DNA of 37,060 bases, taken from positions 3,972 to 41,031 of the forward strand of contig PMBU01000076.1 in the NCBI GenBank assembly GCA_003153895.1, written 5' to 3'. The translations under genes were made by a program, and so were the position numbers. Origin of the DNA: Methanomassiliicoccaceae archaeon. Lineage in GTDB: Archaea; Thermoplasmatota; Thermoplasmata; Methanomassiliicoccales; UBA472. The notes under the pieces were generated by a model that was not told the DNA's origin, did no database searches, and saw only the letters and a program-made list of their open reading frames with translations. The first letter of the stretch is position 1. Every line of letters begins with the position of its first letter. Positions 18,214 through 26,556 of this stretch are shown here, in pieces.

Positions 18214-19302
18214 CTATTCTAGCGTCCTTCCCTCAAGCTCGATCGGGCCATCGACGGTGACCTCATCCCCCAGCACGCAGTTCGTCAACGTTACTCCTGA
18301 GCCCACTTCGCAACCCTGGCCGATGATCGACCCTATTATCCTGGACGAGCTCATCACCAAACAATCATCCAGCAGTAGCGAATCGGATATCCTTGCGTCG
18401 GCCTCGATGCTTGAGCCCCCGCCAATGGCCGATGAGGAGATGATCACTCCTCCGGCCAATGTAACGTTATCCCCCAGGTAGACCGGGCCGATGATCTTGG
18501 CCCCATTTGCGGAAAATCTGGTAGCGCATATTCTCCCTTCAGATTCCACCCCATCGATTCGCCTCTCGGTGCCCCGGCGTCCAGCCATTTGCAGGTTCGC
18601 GTCCAACAGGTCTCTCGGCCGACCGATGTCCTTCCACATTCCCTGCAACCTGACCCCATAGAGAGGATGGCCCATCTCCAGCAGCTTAGGGAAGAGGTTC
18701 TTGGAGAAATCGAACTTGACGCCTTCCGGCACGTAACGGAAGGCCTCCTTCTGGATGACATATACGCCGGCGTTGATCAGGTTGGAGAAGACCTCGGCCT
18801 GCGCGGGCTTCTCCTTGAAACGCACGATGCGGGACTTGTTGTCCAATCCGACGATGCCATACTCGGTCGGGTTGCTCACCTCGGTCAATGCGATCGTAAC
18901 CATCGCCTTGCTCTGCTGATGGAAGCTAATGACCTTCTGAAAATCGATGTCCATCAATGTATCGCCCATCACAACAACGAAGGCTTCGGGCAGCTTGCCC
19001 TCAAGTAGCTTCACAGCCCCTGCGGTCCCCATCGGCGTCTCCTCGAACGCGTACTCGATGTTCAGGCCCAGATCCTTCCCATCCCCGAGCTGGTTCACGA
19101 CCTCTTTGCCCTTGTATGCGCATGCCAGATCGATGATCTCGATACCGGCGGAGGAAAGCGCTCTCAGAGAATATTCGATGCATGGACGGCCCAGGACCGG
19201 AAGCAGGGGCTTGGGGCGATTGTTTGTCAACGGACGCAACCTGGTCCCCTCGCCGCCCGCGAGCACCACCGCCTCCTTTAATCCGCTTATCAAGTCGCCC
19301 AC
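18214..19302 (-). CDS. NDP-sugar pyrophosphorylase with left-handed beta-helix domain
   Basis: About 362 residues. The N-terminal nucleotidyltransferase domain has AVVLAGGEGTRLRPLT and RPKPLLPVLGRP, then a central GDTLMDIDF metal region; a C-terminal hexapeptide-repeat beta-helix follows (IGPVYLGDNVTLAGG, then ISSSAIGGGSSIEADARI). It activates a sugar 1-phosphate, such as mannose, glucose or heptose 1-phosphate, to an NDP-sugar. The open frame extends to an ATG at 19371, but a TATA-like box (19338-19345) lies inside that extension, so translation must begin downstream. GTG 19302 is chosen and TTG 19293 is the alternative. It could supply the activation step missing from the heptose pair, but a mannose or glucose role is equally plausible. 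Confidence 0.85.
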   Translation of the reverse strand: MGDLISGLKEAVVLAGGEGTRLRPLTNNRPKPLLPVLGRPCIEYSLRALSSAGIEIIDLACAYKGKEVVNQLGDGKDLGLNIEYAFEETPMGTAGAVKLLEGKLPEAFVVVMGDTLMDIDFQKVISFHQQSKAMVTIALTEVSNPTEYGIVGLDNKSRIVRFKEKPAQAEVFSNLINAGVYVIQKEAFRYVPEGVKFDFSKNLFPKLLEMGHPLYGVRLQGMWKDIGRPRDLLDANLQMAGRRGTERRIDGVESEGRICATRFSANGAKIIGPVYLGDNVTLAGGVIISSSAIGGGSSIEADARISDSLLLDDCLVMSSSRIIGSIIGQGCEVGSGVTLTNCVLGDEVTVDGPIELEGRTLE

Positions 19303-19337
19303 CTTGCTAGTAAGATGCGTCAGGACCGACGCCACGA

Positions 19338-19345
19338 TATTTAAA
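19338..19345 (-). promoter_or_regulatory. TATA-like box of the NDP-sugar pyrophosphorylase gene
   Basis: Minus strand reads TTTAAATA, with predicted transcription start near 19315, about 13 nt before GTG 19302. Confidence 0.5.
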
Positions 19346-19373
19346 AGTTTGATTGGAGGAGTTGAAACCAATA

Positions 19374-20240
19374 TCAGACGAAGAGTTTCGCCACGTTGGC
19401 GTTACGCCTTGAGCCGATGGTCTTGGCGACCGGCTCGCATTTCGTCCGCAGCAGATAGAGCACCGGCCGTACGTTTTCATCCGAGAGCGATTCCAGATTG
19501 GCCATCCCTTTGGCGATTATCAGGTCTGCCTCCTTGATCTCTTTTCTCAAGCGCTGCCCAGCACGCTTCAGGTCGACGCCGACTGCGAACTCCTCGGTGC
19601 TGACGATCTCGTCGAAGCAGCGATCGAGATGGACACGGAGCGCATCTTCCATTGTCACGTCGGTAAGTATCGGCTCGCCCTTCACCACACCGATGACCTT
19701 AGGGCCGAGCGCCTTGACCTCCTTGACCAGCAAGCGGTCGAACACCGATTCGCCGCAGTTGTCCAGGAGGTAGACCACCTTCCCCGCTTTCGCTAGGATC
19801 TTTCGAGCTTCTGGCAAGTCGTTGATGGCAAGTCCCTCTTTCACCAATGAATCGAACTTCTGGCCCAGCTCCTCGGGCCTCTCGAAACCGACGTCGATCC
19901 CGAAATCGAGGACGTTGCCCGCAATGGAGCATAGCGCTGCCGCTTCCAATGGGTCCTTGCTACTCTTCACGAAGCGTTCGATCCGTTCAAAAATCATTTC
20001 AGCGGCCTCATCGCTGCGCTTCTTCAGGTCTTTGTAGGGATCGTCGTAGCCAGATATCTGGTAGACCTTACGATGCACCATTGTCGCCACCTCTGCGGAG
20101 TTGCGATGGGACCAGTCCGTCTGAGAAAGGATGCCCATGCTGGCGCTAAGCGCCTCAGCCACCTTATCCGGTCCAACCAGCTCCGTCTCGTAGATGACGC
20201 GGTTGAGCAGGCAGGGAACGCACTCGGGCGAGAAGCGCAT
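19374..20240 (-). CDS. DUF89 metal-dependent damage-control phosphatase family protein
   Basis: A 288-residue DUF89 protein. The archaeal subfamily start MRFSPECVPCLLNRVIYE with a CxxC pair is present, and the metal site is suggested by YLLDNCGESVFDRLL (Asp and Asn) and an Asp in the following region (GEPILTDVTMEDA). Members dephosphorylate sugar phosphates or damaged metabolites such as fructose 1-phosphate and phosphopantetheine. The substrate here is unknown. A TTAAT element at 20264-20272 fits a leaderless start at ATG 20240. It is transcribed divergently from the CDC48 gene, and the 109-nt spacer carries both promoters. Confidence 0.88.
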   Translation of the reverse strand: MRFSPECVPCLLNRVIYETELVGPDKVAEALSASMGILSQTDWSHRNSAEVATMVHRKVYQISGYDDPYKDLKKRSDEAAEMIFERIERFVKSSKDPLEAAALCSIAGNVLDFGIDVGFERPEELGQKFDSLVKEGLAINDLPEARKILAKAGKVVYLLDNCGESVFDRLLVKEVKALGPKVIGVVKGEPILTDVTMEDALRVHLDRCFDEIVSTEEFAVGVDLKRAGQRLRKEIKEADLIIAKGMANLESLSDENVRPVLYLLRTKCEPVAKTIGSRRNANVAKLFV

Positions 20241-20309
20241 GTCATCGCGAACTCGCTCGTGACTGATTAAGACTTCGCCCGATCAATCTGACCCAGAGTT
20301 CCAGCAAAA

Positions 20310-20317
20310 GTTTATAG
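20310..20317 (+). promoter_or_regulatory. TATA-like box of the CDC48 gene
   Basis: GTTTATAG predicts transcription near 20340, with a short leader containing GGAGCG before the TTG start at 20350. Confidence 0.45.
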
Positions 20318-20349
20318 AAACGCCAGTCGTTGCCCTGCTGGGAGCGAAG

Positions 20350-22548
20350 TTGGCAGATTCGATCACGTTGAGAGTTGCTCGGGCGCATCACCAGTCCGAG
20401 GTCGGCTTTGGCCGGGCGCGCATCGATGCCAAGACTCGCAAGGACCTGGGCGTCGAGGTCGGCGACGTGATCGAGATAGTTGGCAAGCGCTCCACTGCCG
20501 CCAAAGTTTTTAGGGCGGCGCAGGAGGACGAGAACAAGGCGATCATCCGCATCGACGGCATGATCCGCTCCAATGCTGGCGTCTCCATCGGCGAGAAGGT
20601 TGCGGTGACGAAGGCGGAGCCGCAGCCAGCCGTAAAGGTGATGGTCGCTCCGAAGATACCCCAGGGGAAGCATGTCCGCTTCGGCACTGGCGTCGAAGAG
20701 CTTTTCAAGAAAGGGCTAACGAACCGCCCGTTGGTCAAGGGAGATGAGATCATCATCCCCAATATCGCCCTGATGGGCGGGTTCTTGCCATTCATTGTCA
20801 TCTCGACTCAGCCTACTGGCGTGGTCATGGTGGGCGATCATACCGAGCTTTCCGTCAAGACGGAACCGGTGGAGAGCAAGGATGCGATATCGCCTTCGAC
20901 CACGTACGATGACATCGGTGGCCTTGAGGAGGAGCTGCAGCGCGTCCGTGAGATGATCGAGCTGCCGCTGAAGCACCCCGAGCTTTTCGACCGGCTTGGC
21001 ATCGACGCTCCGAAGGGAGTGCTTCTGTACGGTCCGCCAGGAACGGGCAAGACGCTCATCGCTAAGGCTGTGGCAAACGAAGCTGGAGCGAACTTCATTT
21101 CCATCCAAGGTCCGGAGATCATTTCCAAGTATTATGGTCAGAGCGAGGAGAAGCTCAGGGAGAAGTTCGAGGAGGCGGAGAAGGGCGCACCTTCGATAGT
21201 CTTCATCGACGAGATCGATTCTATCGCTCCAAAGAGAGAAGATGTCCATGGGGAAGTGGAGCGGCGCGTGGTCGCCCAATTGCTCAGCCTGATGGATGGT
21301 CTGAGCGGCAGGGGACAGGTCATAGTGATTGGCGCAACCAACCGGGAGGATGCGATCGACCCGGCGCTGCGGCGACCGGGGCGTTTCGACCGGGAGATCG
21401 AGATCGGCGTCCCGACCCAGCAGGGTAGGCGCGAGATCCTGGAGATCCACACCCGCGGCATGCCGCTGTCGGAAGACGTTTCAATGGAGCATCTGGCCAG
21501 CCTCACTCACGGCTTCGTCGGCGCCGACCTGATGGCATTGGCCAGGGAGGCGGCGATGAAATGCCTGGCGCGCTTCGTGCCCGAACTGGACCTAGGCAAG
21601 CCGATACCGATGGAGATCCTCGAGAAAGTCCGGGTCACCGGGGAAGATTTCGCGGATGCGCTGAGGGAGCTGGAGCCGAGCGCGATGCGAGAAGTGCTCG
21701 TCGAGATCCCCAAGGTCTCATGGGACGATGTCGGTGGGCTAGAGGACGTCAAACAGCAACTCAAGGAGATGATCGAGATGCCGATGGAGAATTCCGGGGC
21801 GTTCAAGCGCATGGGCATCAGGCCGGCGAGGGGCGTGCTGCTGTATGGACCACCGGGCGGAGGAAAGACCCTCCTGGCCAAGGCGGTGGCGAACGAGTCC
21901 CACGCCAACTTCATTTCCATCAAGGGACCAGAGATAATGAGCAAGTGGGTCGGGGAGTCTGAGAAGGCAGTAAGGCAGGCGTTCAAGAAGGCCAAGCAGG
22001 TGGCGCCGGCTGTCGTCTTCCTCGACGAGATAGACGCCATCGCCCCTCGCCGGGGCGGTGGATCGGACACCAATGTCACGGAGCGCATCGTCAATCAGCT
22101 GCTCACCTCGATGGACGGATTGGAGACATTGGAGAAGGTGACGGTAATTGCGGCCACCAATCGGCCGGACATCGTGGACCCAGCGCTGCTAAGACCAGGG
22201 AGATTCGACCGCCTGGTGCTGATACCTGTGCCAGACGAAACCGCCCGCTTGAGCATCCTGAAAGTCCATACCAAATCGATGCCGCTGGCAGACGTGGACC
22301 TGAACGTCTTGGTGGATCATACAGAGGGCTTCGTCGGAGCCGACCTGGAGAACCTCTGCCGCGAGGCGGCGATGATCGCACTGAGGGAGAACAAGGACGC
22401 CAGCAAGGTGGAGATGAGGCACTTCGAGGCGGCTCTGAAGATCATCACCGCTTCGGTCGACAAGGACACGATGAAGCAGTACGAGAGCATCGGAAAGGCG
22501 CTTCATAAAGTGCGCAGCGGAAAGGACGAGCTGGGAATATACCGCTGA
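20350..22548 (+). CDS. CDC48/VCP-type AAA+ ATPase (two ATPase domains)
   Basis: A 732-residue hexameric unfoldase that extracts and unfolds proteins, often feeding the archaeal proteasome. The N-terminal double-psi-barrel domain ([20 protein letters not shown]) is followed by D1 with Walker A GPPGTGKT and Walker [12 protein letters not shown], then D2 with GPPGGGKT and [12 protein letters not shown]2 Walker A has Gly where GTGKT is usual; the Lys and Thr remain. The C-terminus is LGIYR, unlike the HbYX proteasome tail consensus although aromatic at the penultimate position. The start is TTG, preceded by GGAGCG, and is the only in-frame start that keeps the complete N domain. Confidence 0.95.
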   Translation: MADSITLRVARAHHQSEVGFGRARIDAKTRKDLGVEVGDVIEIVGKRSTAAKVFRAAQEDENKAIIRIDGMIRSNAGVSIGEKVAVTKAEPQPAVKVMVAPKIPQGKHVRFGTGVEELFKKGLTNRPLVKGDEIIIPNIALMGGFLPFIVISTQPTGVVMVGDHTELSVKTEPVESKDAISPSTTYDDIGGLEEELQRVREMIELPLKHPELFDRLGIDAPKGVLLYGPPGTGKTLIAKAVANEAGANFISIQGPEIISKYYGQSEEKLREKFEEAEKGAPSIVFIDEIDSIAPKREDVHGEVERRVVAQLLSLMDGLSGRGQVIVIGATNREDAIDPALRRPGRFDREIEIGVPTQQGRREILEIHTRGMPLSEDVSMEHLASLTHGFVGADLMALAREAAMKCLARFVPELDLGKPIPMEILEKVRVTGEDFADALRELEPSAMREVLVEIPKVSWDDVGGLEDVKQQLKEMIEMPMENSGAFKRMGIRPARGVLLYGPPGGGKTLLAKAVANESHANFISIKGPEIMSKWVGESEKAVRQAFKKAKQVAPAVVFLDEIDAIAPRRGGGSDTNVTERIVNQLLTSMDGLETLEKVTVIAATNRPDIVDPALLRPGRFDRLVLIPVPDETARLSILKVHTKSMPLADVDLNVLVDHTEGFVGADLENLCREAAMIALRENKDASKVEMRHFEAALKIITASVDKDTMKQYESIGKALHKVRSGKDELGIYR

Positions 22549-22556
22549 AATCCTTC

Positions 22557-22940
22557 CTATTTCCTATTGGTTATCGCTGCCACGTCCTTCGACTTCGTGA
22601 GCACCTGGAACTTCGAGAGGGTCTTAGGCAAATTGATCATCGCCACGTCCCTGATCGTTTCGACGTGCTGATTGAAGACCGGCCAGGTCACATCGTCATC
22701 GAAAGTGAGAAGGTCGATATCTGAAAAGATGACCGGTCCGTCGACCGATTCCAAATCGGTCTTGGAGACGCTGAGCATGTCAAGGTCCTTAATGCGGTAG
22801 CTTGGCGAAGCTCCCCTTTCAATAGATTCGCGCATGACCTCTGTAGTCAACTCGCCGATTGCAACCCCTCGTTTCTTGGCTTCCGCGGCGAATCTTGCAT
22901 AGACATCGTCGTCCACACCTCTGATGCATACATCGGCCAT
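22557..22940 (-). CDS. Ribbon-helix-helix-like small protein of unknown function
   Basis: A 127-residue protein starting MADVCIRGVDDDVYARFAAEAKKRG, whose strand-helix-helix pattern matches Arc/CopG-type DNA-binding proteins and antitoxins. The remaining 80 residues are acidic (IFSDIDLLTFDDDVTW) and not recognisable. The GGGAGGGTTGATC element just before the ATG decides this start over the ATG 15 codons upstream. No toxin-like gene lies beside it, so I do not call it an antitoxin. A stand-alone regulator is the likeliest reading. It converges with the CDC48 gene, 8 nt away. Confidence 0.72.
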   Translation of the reverse strand: MADVCIRGVDDDVYARFAAEAKKRGVAIGELTTEVMRESIERGASPSYRIKDLDMLSVSKTDLESVDGPVIFSDIDLLTFDDDVTWPVFNQHVETIRDVAMINLPKTLSKFQVLTKSKDVAAITNRK

Positions 22941-23064
22941 GATCAACCCTCCCTTCGGTTTCCATCTTGGGAATTGGTGAAGCAAGGATAAAAACCTCCG
23001 CTATCATTGTTATCAAAGATAGACTCGGATTTTAGAAGAGCAATCTGTCCACCGGTGAAAATCG

Positions 23065-23268
23065 TCAGAGACGCCCAATTATTATCAATAGGGCACTGCT
23101 GAGGCCTTTTAGCCAGTGAGATCTGTTCTTTGCAGTTGCTCGAATTGTCTCATTCGAAGAGCTTGCTTTCCAATCGCGATAATGCCGTACGTTCTCTCTG
23201 ATTCTAGCTTCATTCTCCATTATTCTCGCATCAAATTGTCCGTATCCCGTCATTTGTGTACTTGTCAT
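23065..23268 (-). CDS. Possible 67-residue small protein
   Basis: Not recognised. The reading is MTSTQMTGYGQFD, then a charged helix-like part with the near-repeat RIMENEARIRENVRHYRD, and a hydrophobic C-terminal tail of about 12 residues (GLSSALLIIIGRL) after a basic segment. This looks like a small tail-anchored or membrane-associated protein. The start at 23268 lies about 11 nt after the transcription start expected from the element at 23301-23308; earlier ATGs would precede it. Without homologues the call is uncertain. Confidence 0.4.
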   Translation of the reverse strand: MTSTQMTGYGQFDARIMENEARIRENVRHYRDWKASSSNETIRATAKNRSHWLKGLSSALLIIIGRL

Positions 23269-23300
23269 ACAAATCAACAATATCATCATAATATTACATT

Positions 23301-23308
23301 GTATATAA
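23301..23308. promoter_or_regulatory. Bidirectional TATA-like element
   Basis: GTATATAA on the plus strand and TTATATAC on the minus strand. It lies about equally far from the small ORFs starting at 23342 (plus) and 23268 (minus), giving both a predicted leader near 11 nt. Confidence 0.4.
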
Positions 23309-23341
23309 GCATTACCATTGATTGAAATTTAAACAGGCGTC

Positions 23342-23449
23342 ATGATATCCAGTAAGAAGGAAAAGTATAGAATGCAATGTGAATTCGATGAAAATGAAAG
23401 GATCAAAGCGCCTCGAAAGGCGCGGTTCGGCAAACTTAATCGCCCATAA
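23342..23449 (+). CDS. Possible 35-residue basic small protein
   Basis: A 35-codon ORF, MISSKKEKYRM at the start and ending ARFGKLNRP, strongly basic and without cysteine clusters or a membrane span. It follows the TATA-like element at 23301-23308 with a predicted leader of 11 nt. A perfect 6-bp stem-loop (23408-23423, GCGCCT, loop CGAA, AGGCGC) falls inside the coding part, so the transcript could instead be a small non-coding RNA. No family is recognised. Confidence 0.35.
   Translation: MISSKKEKYRMQCEFDENERIKAPRKARFGKLNRP
23408..23423. repeat. Perfect hairpin, 6-bp stem with CGAA loop
   Basis: GCGCCT at 23408-23413 pairs with AGGCGC at 23418-23423 across CGAA. It lies in the otherwise AT-rich 22.94-23.46 kb gap. 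Possible RNA structure; no T-run follows, so it is not a classical terminator. Confidence 0.5.
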
Positions 23450-23461
23450 TTTTGAAAGATT

Positions 23462-23884
23462 TCACCTCTTACTCAAGATCCGATAGGCAATCCTTACCGA
23501 TTCGAGCGTGAACTCCTTGCATCTTCGCTCATGAACCGGCGACACGAAATCTCCTTTGTTGAGGACCTTGCATTGAGTCGAATTAAATCGCCTCTCGAAC
23601 TGGGTCTTGAGCTCCATGGCCGCTTCGTAGCTTGGCGTCTTATTCCCCTTCGCCTCAATTCTTCCTAAGACAGCCCCGATGCCAAGGACGCTACCCGTCA
23701 TCGCTCCGCAGGCGTCTTCAGAGCGTCCGATCCCTCCTCCGAAAGGCGTGGCCATCTTCATTGCGACCTCAGGAAGTTCGATTTCATGCGCAAAGCATAT
23801 CCCTCTCATTGCGGACTCGGCGCAATTGAATCCCTTATCCCAGCATTCAGATGCGTAATTGATGCATTCCTCTTCGGACCTCAT
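23462..23884 (-). CDS. C_GCAxxG_C_C family redox-type protein
   Basis: A 140-residue protein with the family's cysteine layout: C21 (FNCAES), the conserved segment GIGRSEDACGAMTG with C59, then C105 and C122. Members are often near redox or metal-related genes in anaerobes and are thought to be redox-active, but the reaction is unknown. GGAG ends about 8 bases before the ATG at 23884 and supports that start over the ATG 14 codons upstream. It has no obvious operon partners. Length is normal for the family (about 130-150). Confidence 0.83.
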   Translation of the reverse strand: MRSEEECINYASECWDKGFNCAESAMRGICFAHEIELPEVAMKMATPFGGGIGRSEDACGAMTGSVLGIGAVLGRIEAKGNKTPSYEAAMELKTQFERRFNSTQCKVLNKGDFVSPVHERRCKEFTLESVRIAYRILSKR

Positions 23885-24071
23885 TGACAATCTCCAGACG
23901 CGAAATGAGATGTGCGGATACTTCAACCTCTCTTTTGCGTCTCTCGGATCTGCAGCAGGGCCGTGAGATCAATGTGATCCAATCCATTGCGCCATTCGGA
24001 TGTGCCCAAAGATTCTAATATGGACAAATCATTCATAATCGCAGTTACCAGACATACTGGGAGGGTCGATC

Positions 24072-24314
24072 ATGAGGAAGTTCATCACTGAGCTAAAAGG
24101 GAAAACGGTAATGACCAACGACGGACAGATTCTGGGCATGATCGAGAACTTCGTAATCGATTCCACGACCGGGGACATTCAGCATGTTTTGGTCGTCCCA
24201 GCAGAGGAGATCGAGACCCGCTTGTTCCGCACCGACGCGCAGGGAAGATTGATCCTTCCGTTCGCGGAGATGAACGCGGTGCGCGATGTCGTGGTAATGA
24301 GCATCACCCACTAA
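24072..24314 (+). CDS. PRC-barrel domain protein
   Basis: An 80-residue single PRC-barrel domain: beta-strands with the typical LKGKTVMTNDGQILGMIENFV start and a terminal VVVMSITH strand. The domain occurs in RimM and in photosynthetic reaction-centre H subunits, and as short stand-alone proteins in many archaea whose role is unknown; a protein- or RNA-binding adaptor is a common suggestion. GGGAGGGTCGATC directly precedes the ATG and is a strong ribosome binding region, nearly the same as that before the gene at 22940. Confidence 0.87.
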   Translation: MRKFITELKGKTVMTNDGQILGMIENFVIDSTTGDIQHVLVVPAEEIETRLFRTDAQGRLILPFAEMNAVRDVVVMSITH

Positions 24315-24345
24315 ACGAAAACCTCTTCCATCCGATTCTCATCCA

Positions 24346-26556
24346 TCAGCGCTTCAGCAGCTCGCGCGCTCTCTCTCGATTGGTCTGCGCATCCCGGAAC
24401 ATCGGCGCCAAGCGCAATGCCGCGTCGTACATCTCCAGGGCGCGGGCGTTCTCCTTTCTTCTTTCGGCCACTAGACCCAACAGATTGAGCGCCTCCGCGC
24501 TCTCCTCCAACCTCAAAGCCAACGAAGCCGATTCGTCCGCGCCGTCCAAATCCTCGCACGCCAAACGGCACATTGCCAGGTTCAGATGGTAATTGGGGCG
24601 ATGGTCGCGCAGCAGCGCCTCCTGGAAGCAGCTCTCCGCTTCCTCATACGATCCGCGGAGGTAATGCACGCAGCCTAGGTTGCACCAGGTGTCGCCGTAC
24701 ATCGGTTCCGCTTGGACGGCTTGATGCAGCGTTGACTCGGCCTCCTCCAGCTGATCGGAGTAGCGCAAGCAGACGCCCAGGGCGTTGAGGACGTGGGGCG
24801 AAGGGGCATCCACTGCCGCCAGTCGCCCCAGCCTTTCCAGTGCCGGCTCGAAATGCTTCTCCTTCATCGATGCGAGCGCCCTGGTCATCTCCATTAGGTC
24901 ATTGCCACCGTCAACTGCCACGCTCTTTTGTGCCAACCCCGGCCTCCCCAGCTCCACTTGCAGCAATGCTGTCCGCACTCCCGCATCCGGCTGATCGACC
25001 ACATTGGCAAGCAACTTGAGGCAATCCTCGTAGCGTCCGAGGCGATAGCTGATCGCTTCGAAGTCGAGGAAAAGCTCGACCTTCTCCGGTGCGTGGCGGA
25101 TCCCTTCGGCCAACGCGTTGATCGCCTCCTCGAGCCACCCCTTCTCCGCGAGTATGTTCGCCCGAAGCAAATAGACCCGATGATCGCAAGAGTCGAACGC
25201 CAAAGCTCGGTCCAGCTCCTTCAGCGCCATGTCTGATTCGTTGATCGCTTGCATTACCAGGGCAGATTGCAGGCATCGCTCTAAAAAAGGTTGCTCCAGA
25301 ACCGATTCCGAAGCCTCGGGGGAGACCACGCTCTCTGCTTCCAGGACCGAATCCTTGCCTTCCTTGGCGATGGCCAGGGAAGGATCCAGAGAGGAGGCGA
25401 TGCCGAAACTCCTGCCCGCCTCGTCCAGCAAGCCGGCCGACCTTTGGGCCACGGCAAGCCCGATCCATAGGTCGGGGCGCCTGCGGTCCATCGCCACTAC
25501 CTCCTGCCAGCTTGTGACGGCTGCGATCGGTCTGCCCAGCTCAGAGAGCGTTTCCGCGATGCGGACGACCGCTCCAACGCTGCTCGGGTCGAGAGCGCGG
25601 ACGCTCTCGAAGGACGCCAGGGCATCCTCGTTCCTTCCCAATGAATGCAATATAATGCCTCGGTTCTCGATGAGCCTCGTATCCTTGACATGCTCGCGAA
25701 GCAGGTCATCATAGACCTTCAGCGCCTCCTCTTTCCGATCGAGTTGGAACAGGGTTGCGCCCTTGTTCAGCATCGCAGAGTACATCCGCTTCTGATAGCG
25801 TAGCGCCGAATCATAGGCCTTGATCTCCTCCTCGAATCGGCCCAGTTGGTGCAGTATCGTTCCAAGGAGGTACCATGAATTTGGATCGTAAGGGCGGCTG
25901 TCCAAGGCGTGCCGCATCGATTCCAGAGCCTCCTCGTTCTCGCTGATCGCAAGATGCGCGGTAGCCTTCATCCTCCAGGCGAGGTCGTGCTCCGGCTTCA
26001 GCTCTAGCGCCTTCCCGAGCTCCTCAATAGCATCGTCATACCGTCCATGCTTCAACGCGTCCTCCCCGGCTTGAATAAATGAATCGAAACGACCGATGCT
26101 GGGGAGGTAGCGAGTTCCATCCTTCTCCAGGATCTTGCGGTCGATCTCCTTTAGCAGCGGAGACATCAAATCGTACTTCTTGATCAGCTGTATCAGCTTT
26201 CCACGGTCGGCCAGGGAGACATCGAACCGCTCGGCCGCCCTCTTGGTGTCGTCATCCCCTTCCGACGTGAGTATCAGCACTGGTGCGCGGCGTTCCAGCA
26301 GCGCCTTATCCTTTACCACCATCACTCCGTCCGCGCTGGCATGCTCCGGTCGCCGGGAGGCCATGACCAGGTACTTGCCACCTTCCCTCTCGCCCTCCAC
26401 GAACGCGACGGCATCGATCATCACCGCAGCTGTGACCTTCATGCCAATGTTGCTCAACAGGTGTATGACGAAATTCTTGAACGCGTCATCGTCCAAGCCA
26501 TTCAAGGTGCCAATCATGCGCGAATCGAAACGTGATTCGTACGATTCCTCGCTCAT
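24346..26556 (-). CDS. TPR-repeat protein with N-terminal Mrr-like domain
   Basis: A 736-residue protein. Residues 1 to about 135 resemble the Mrr/restriction-endonuclease-like fold: FKNFVIHLLSNIGMKV, then an Asp (D48) and KYLVMASRRP where a QxK catalytic pair is usual. The ExK/QxK lysine is not evident, so it is probably not a working nuclease. From about residue 155 to the end it is a chain of tetratricopeptide helical hairpins (such as DAIEELGKALELKPEHDLAW and DTWCNLGCVHYLRGSYEEA), a protein-interaction scaffold. Its ATG overlaps the preceding gene's stop by one base (TGATG), so the two are co-translated. Function is unknown; sensing or scaffolding is inferred. Confidence 0.82.
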   Translation of the reverse strand: MSEESYESRFDSRMIGTLNGLDDDAFKNFVIHLLSNIGMKVTAAVMIDAVAFVEGEREGGKYLVMASRRPEHASADGVMVVKDKALLERRAPVLILTSEGDDDTKRAAERFDVSLADRGKLIQLIKKYDLMSPLLKEIDRKILEKDGTRYLPSIGRFDSFIQAGEDALKHGRYDDAIEELGKALELKPEHDLAWRMKATAHLAISENEEALESMRHALDSRPYDPNSWYLLGTILHQLGRFEEEIKAYDSALRYQKRMYSAMLNKGATLFQLDRKEEALKVYDDLLREHVKDTRLIENRGIILHSLGRNEDALASFESVRALDPSSVGAVVRIAETLSELGRPIAAVTSWQEVVAMDRRRPDLWIGLAVAQRSAGLLDEAGRSFGIASSLDPSLAIAKEGKDSVLEAESVVSPEASESVLEQPFLERCLQSALVMQAINESDMALKELDRALAFDSCDHRVYLLRANILAEKGWLEEAINALAEGIRHAPEKVELFLDFEAISYRLGRYEDCLKLLANVVDQPDAGVRTALLQVELGRPGLAQKSVAVDGGNDLMEMTRALASMKEKHFEPALERLGRLAAVDAPSPHVLNALGVCLRYSDQLEEAESTLHQAVQAEPMYGDTWCNLGCVHYLRGSYEEAESCFQEALLRDHRPNYHLNLAMCRLACEDLDGADESASLALRLEESAEALNLLGLVAERRKENARALEMYDAALRLAPMFRDAQTNRERARELLKR

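Noticed and set aside
22557-23268. A toxin-antitoxin pair formed by the RHH-like protein and the 67-residue ORF.
   Set aside because: They are 125 nt apart with separate promoters, and neither has toxin family features.
22059-24071. The shared GGGAGGGTYGATCATG context at 22940 (minus) and 24072 (plus) as a possible dispersed repeat.
   Set aside because: It is explained by two good ribosome binding sites in front of start codons and does not extend into the genes.
24346-26556. The Mrr-like N-terminus as evidence for a restriction or defence system.
   Set aside because: No convincing catalytic Lys, no methyltransferase or helicase nearby, and the bulk of the protein is TPR.
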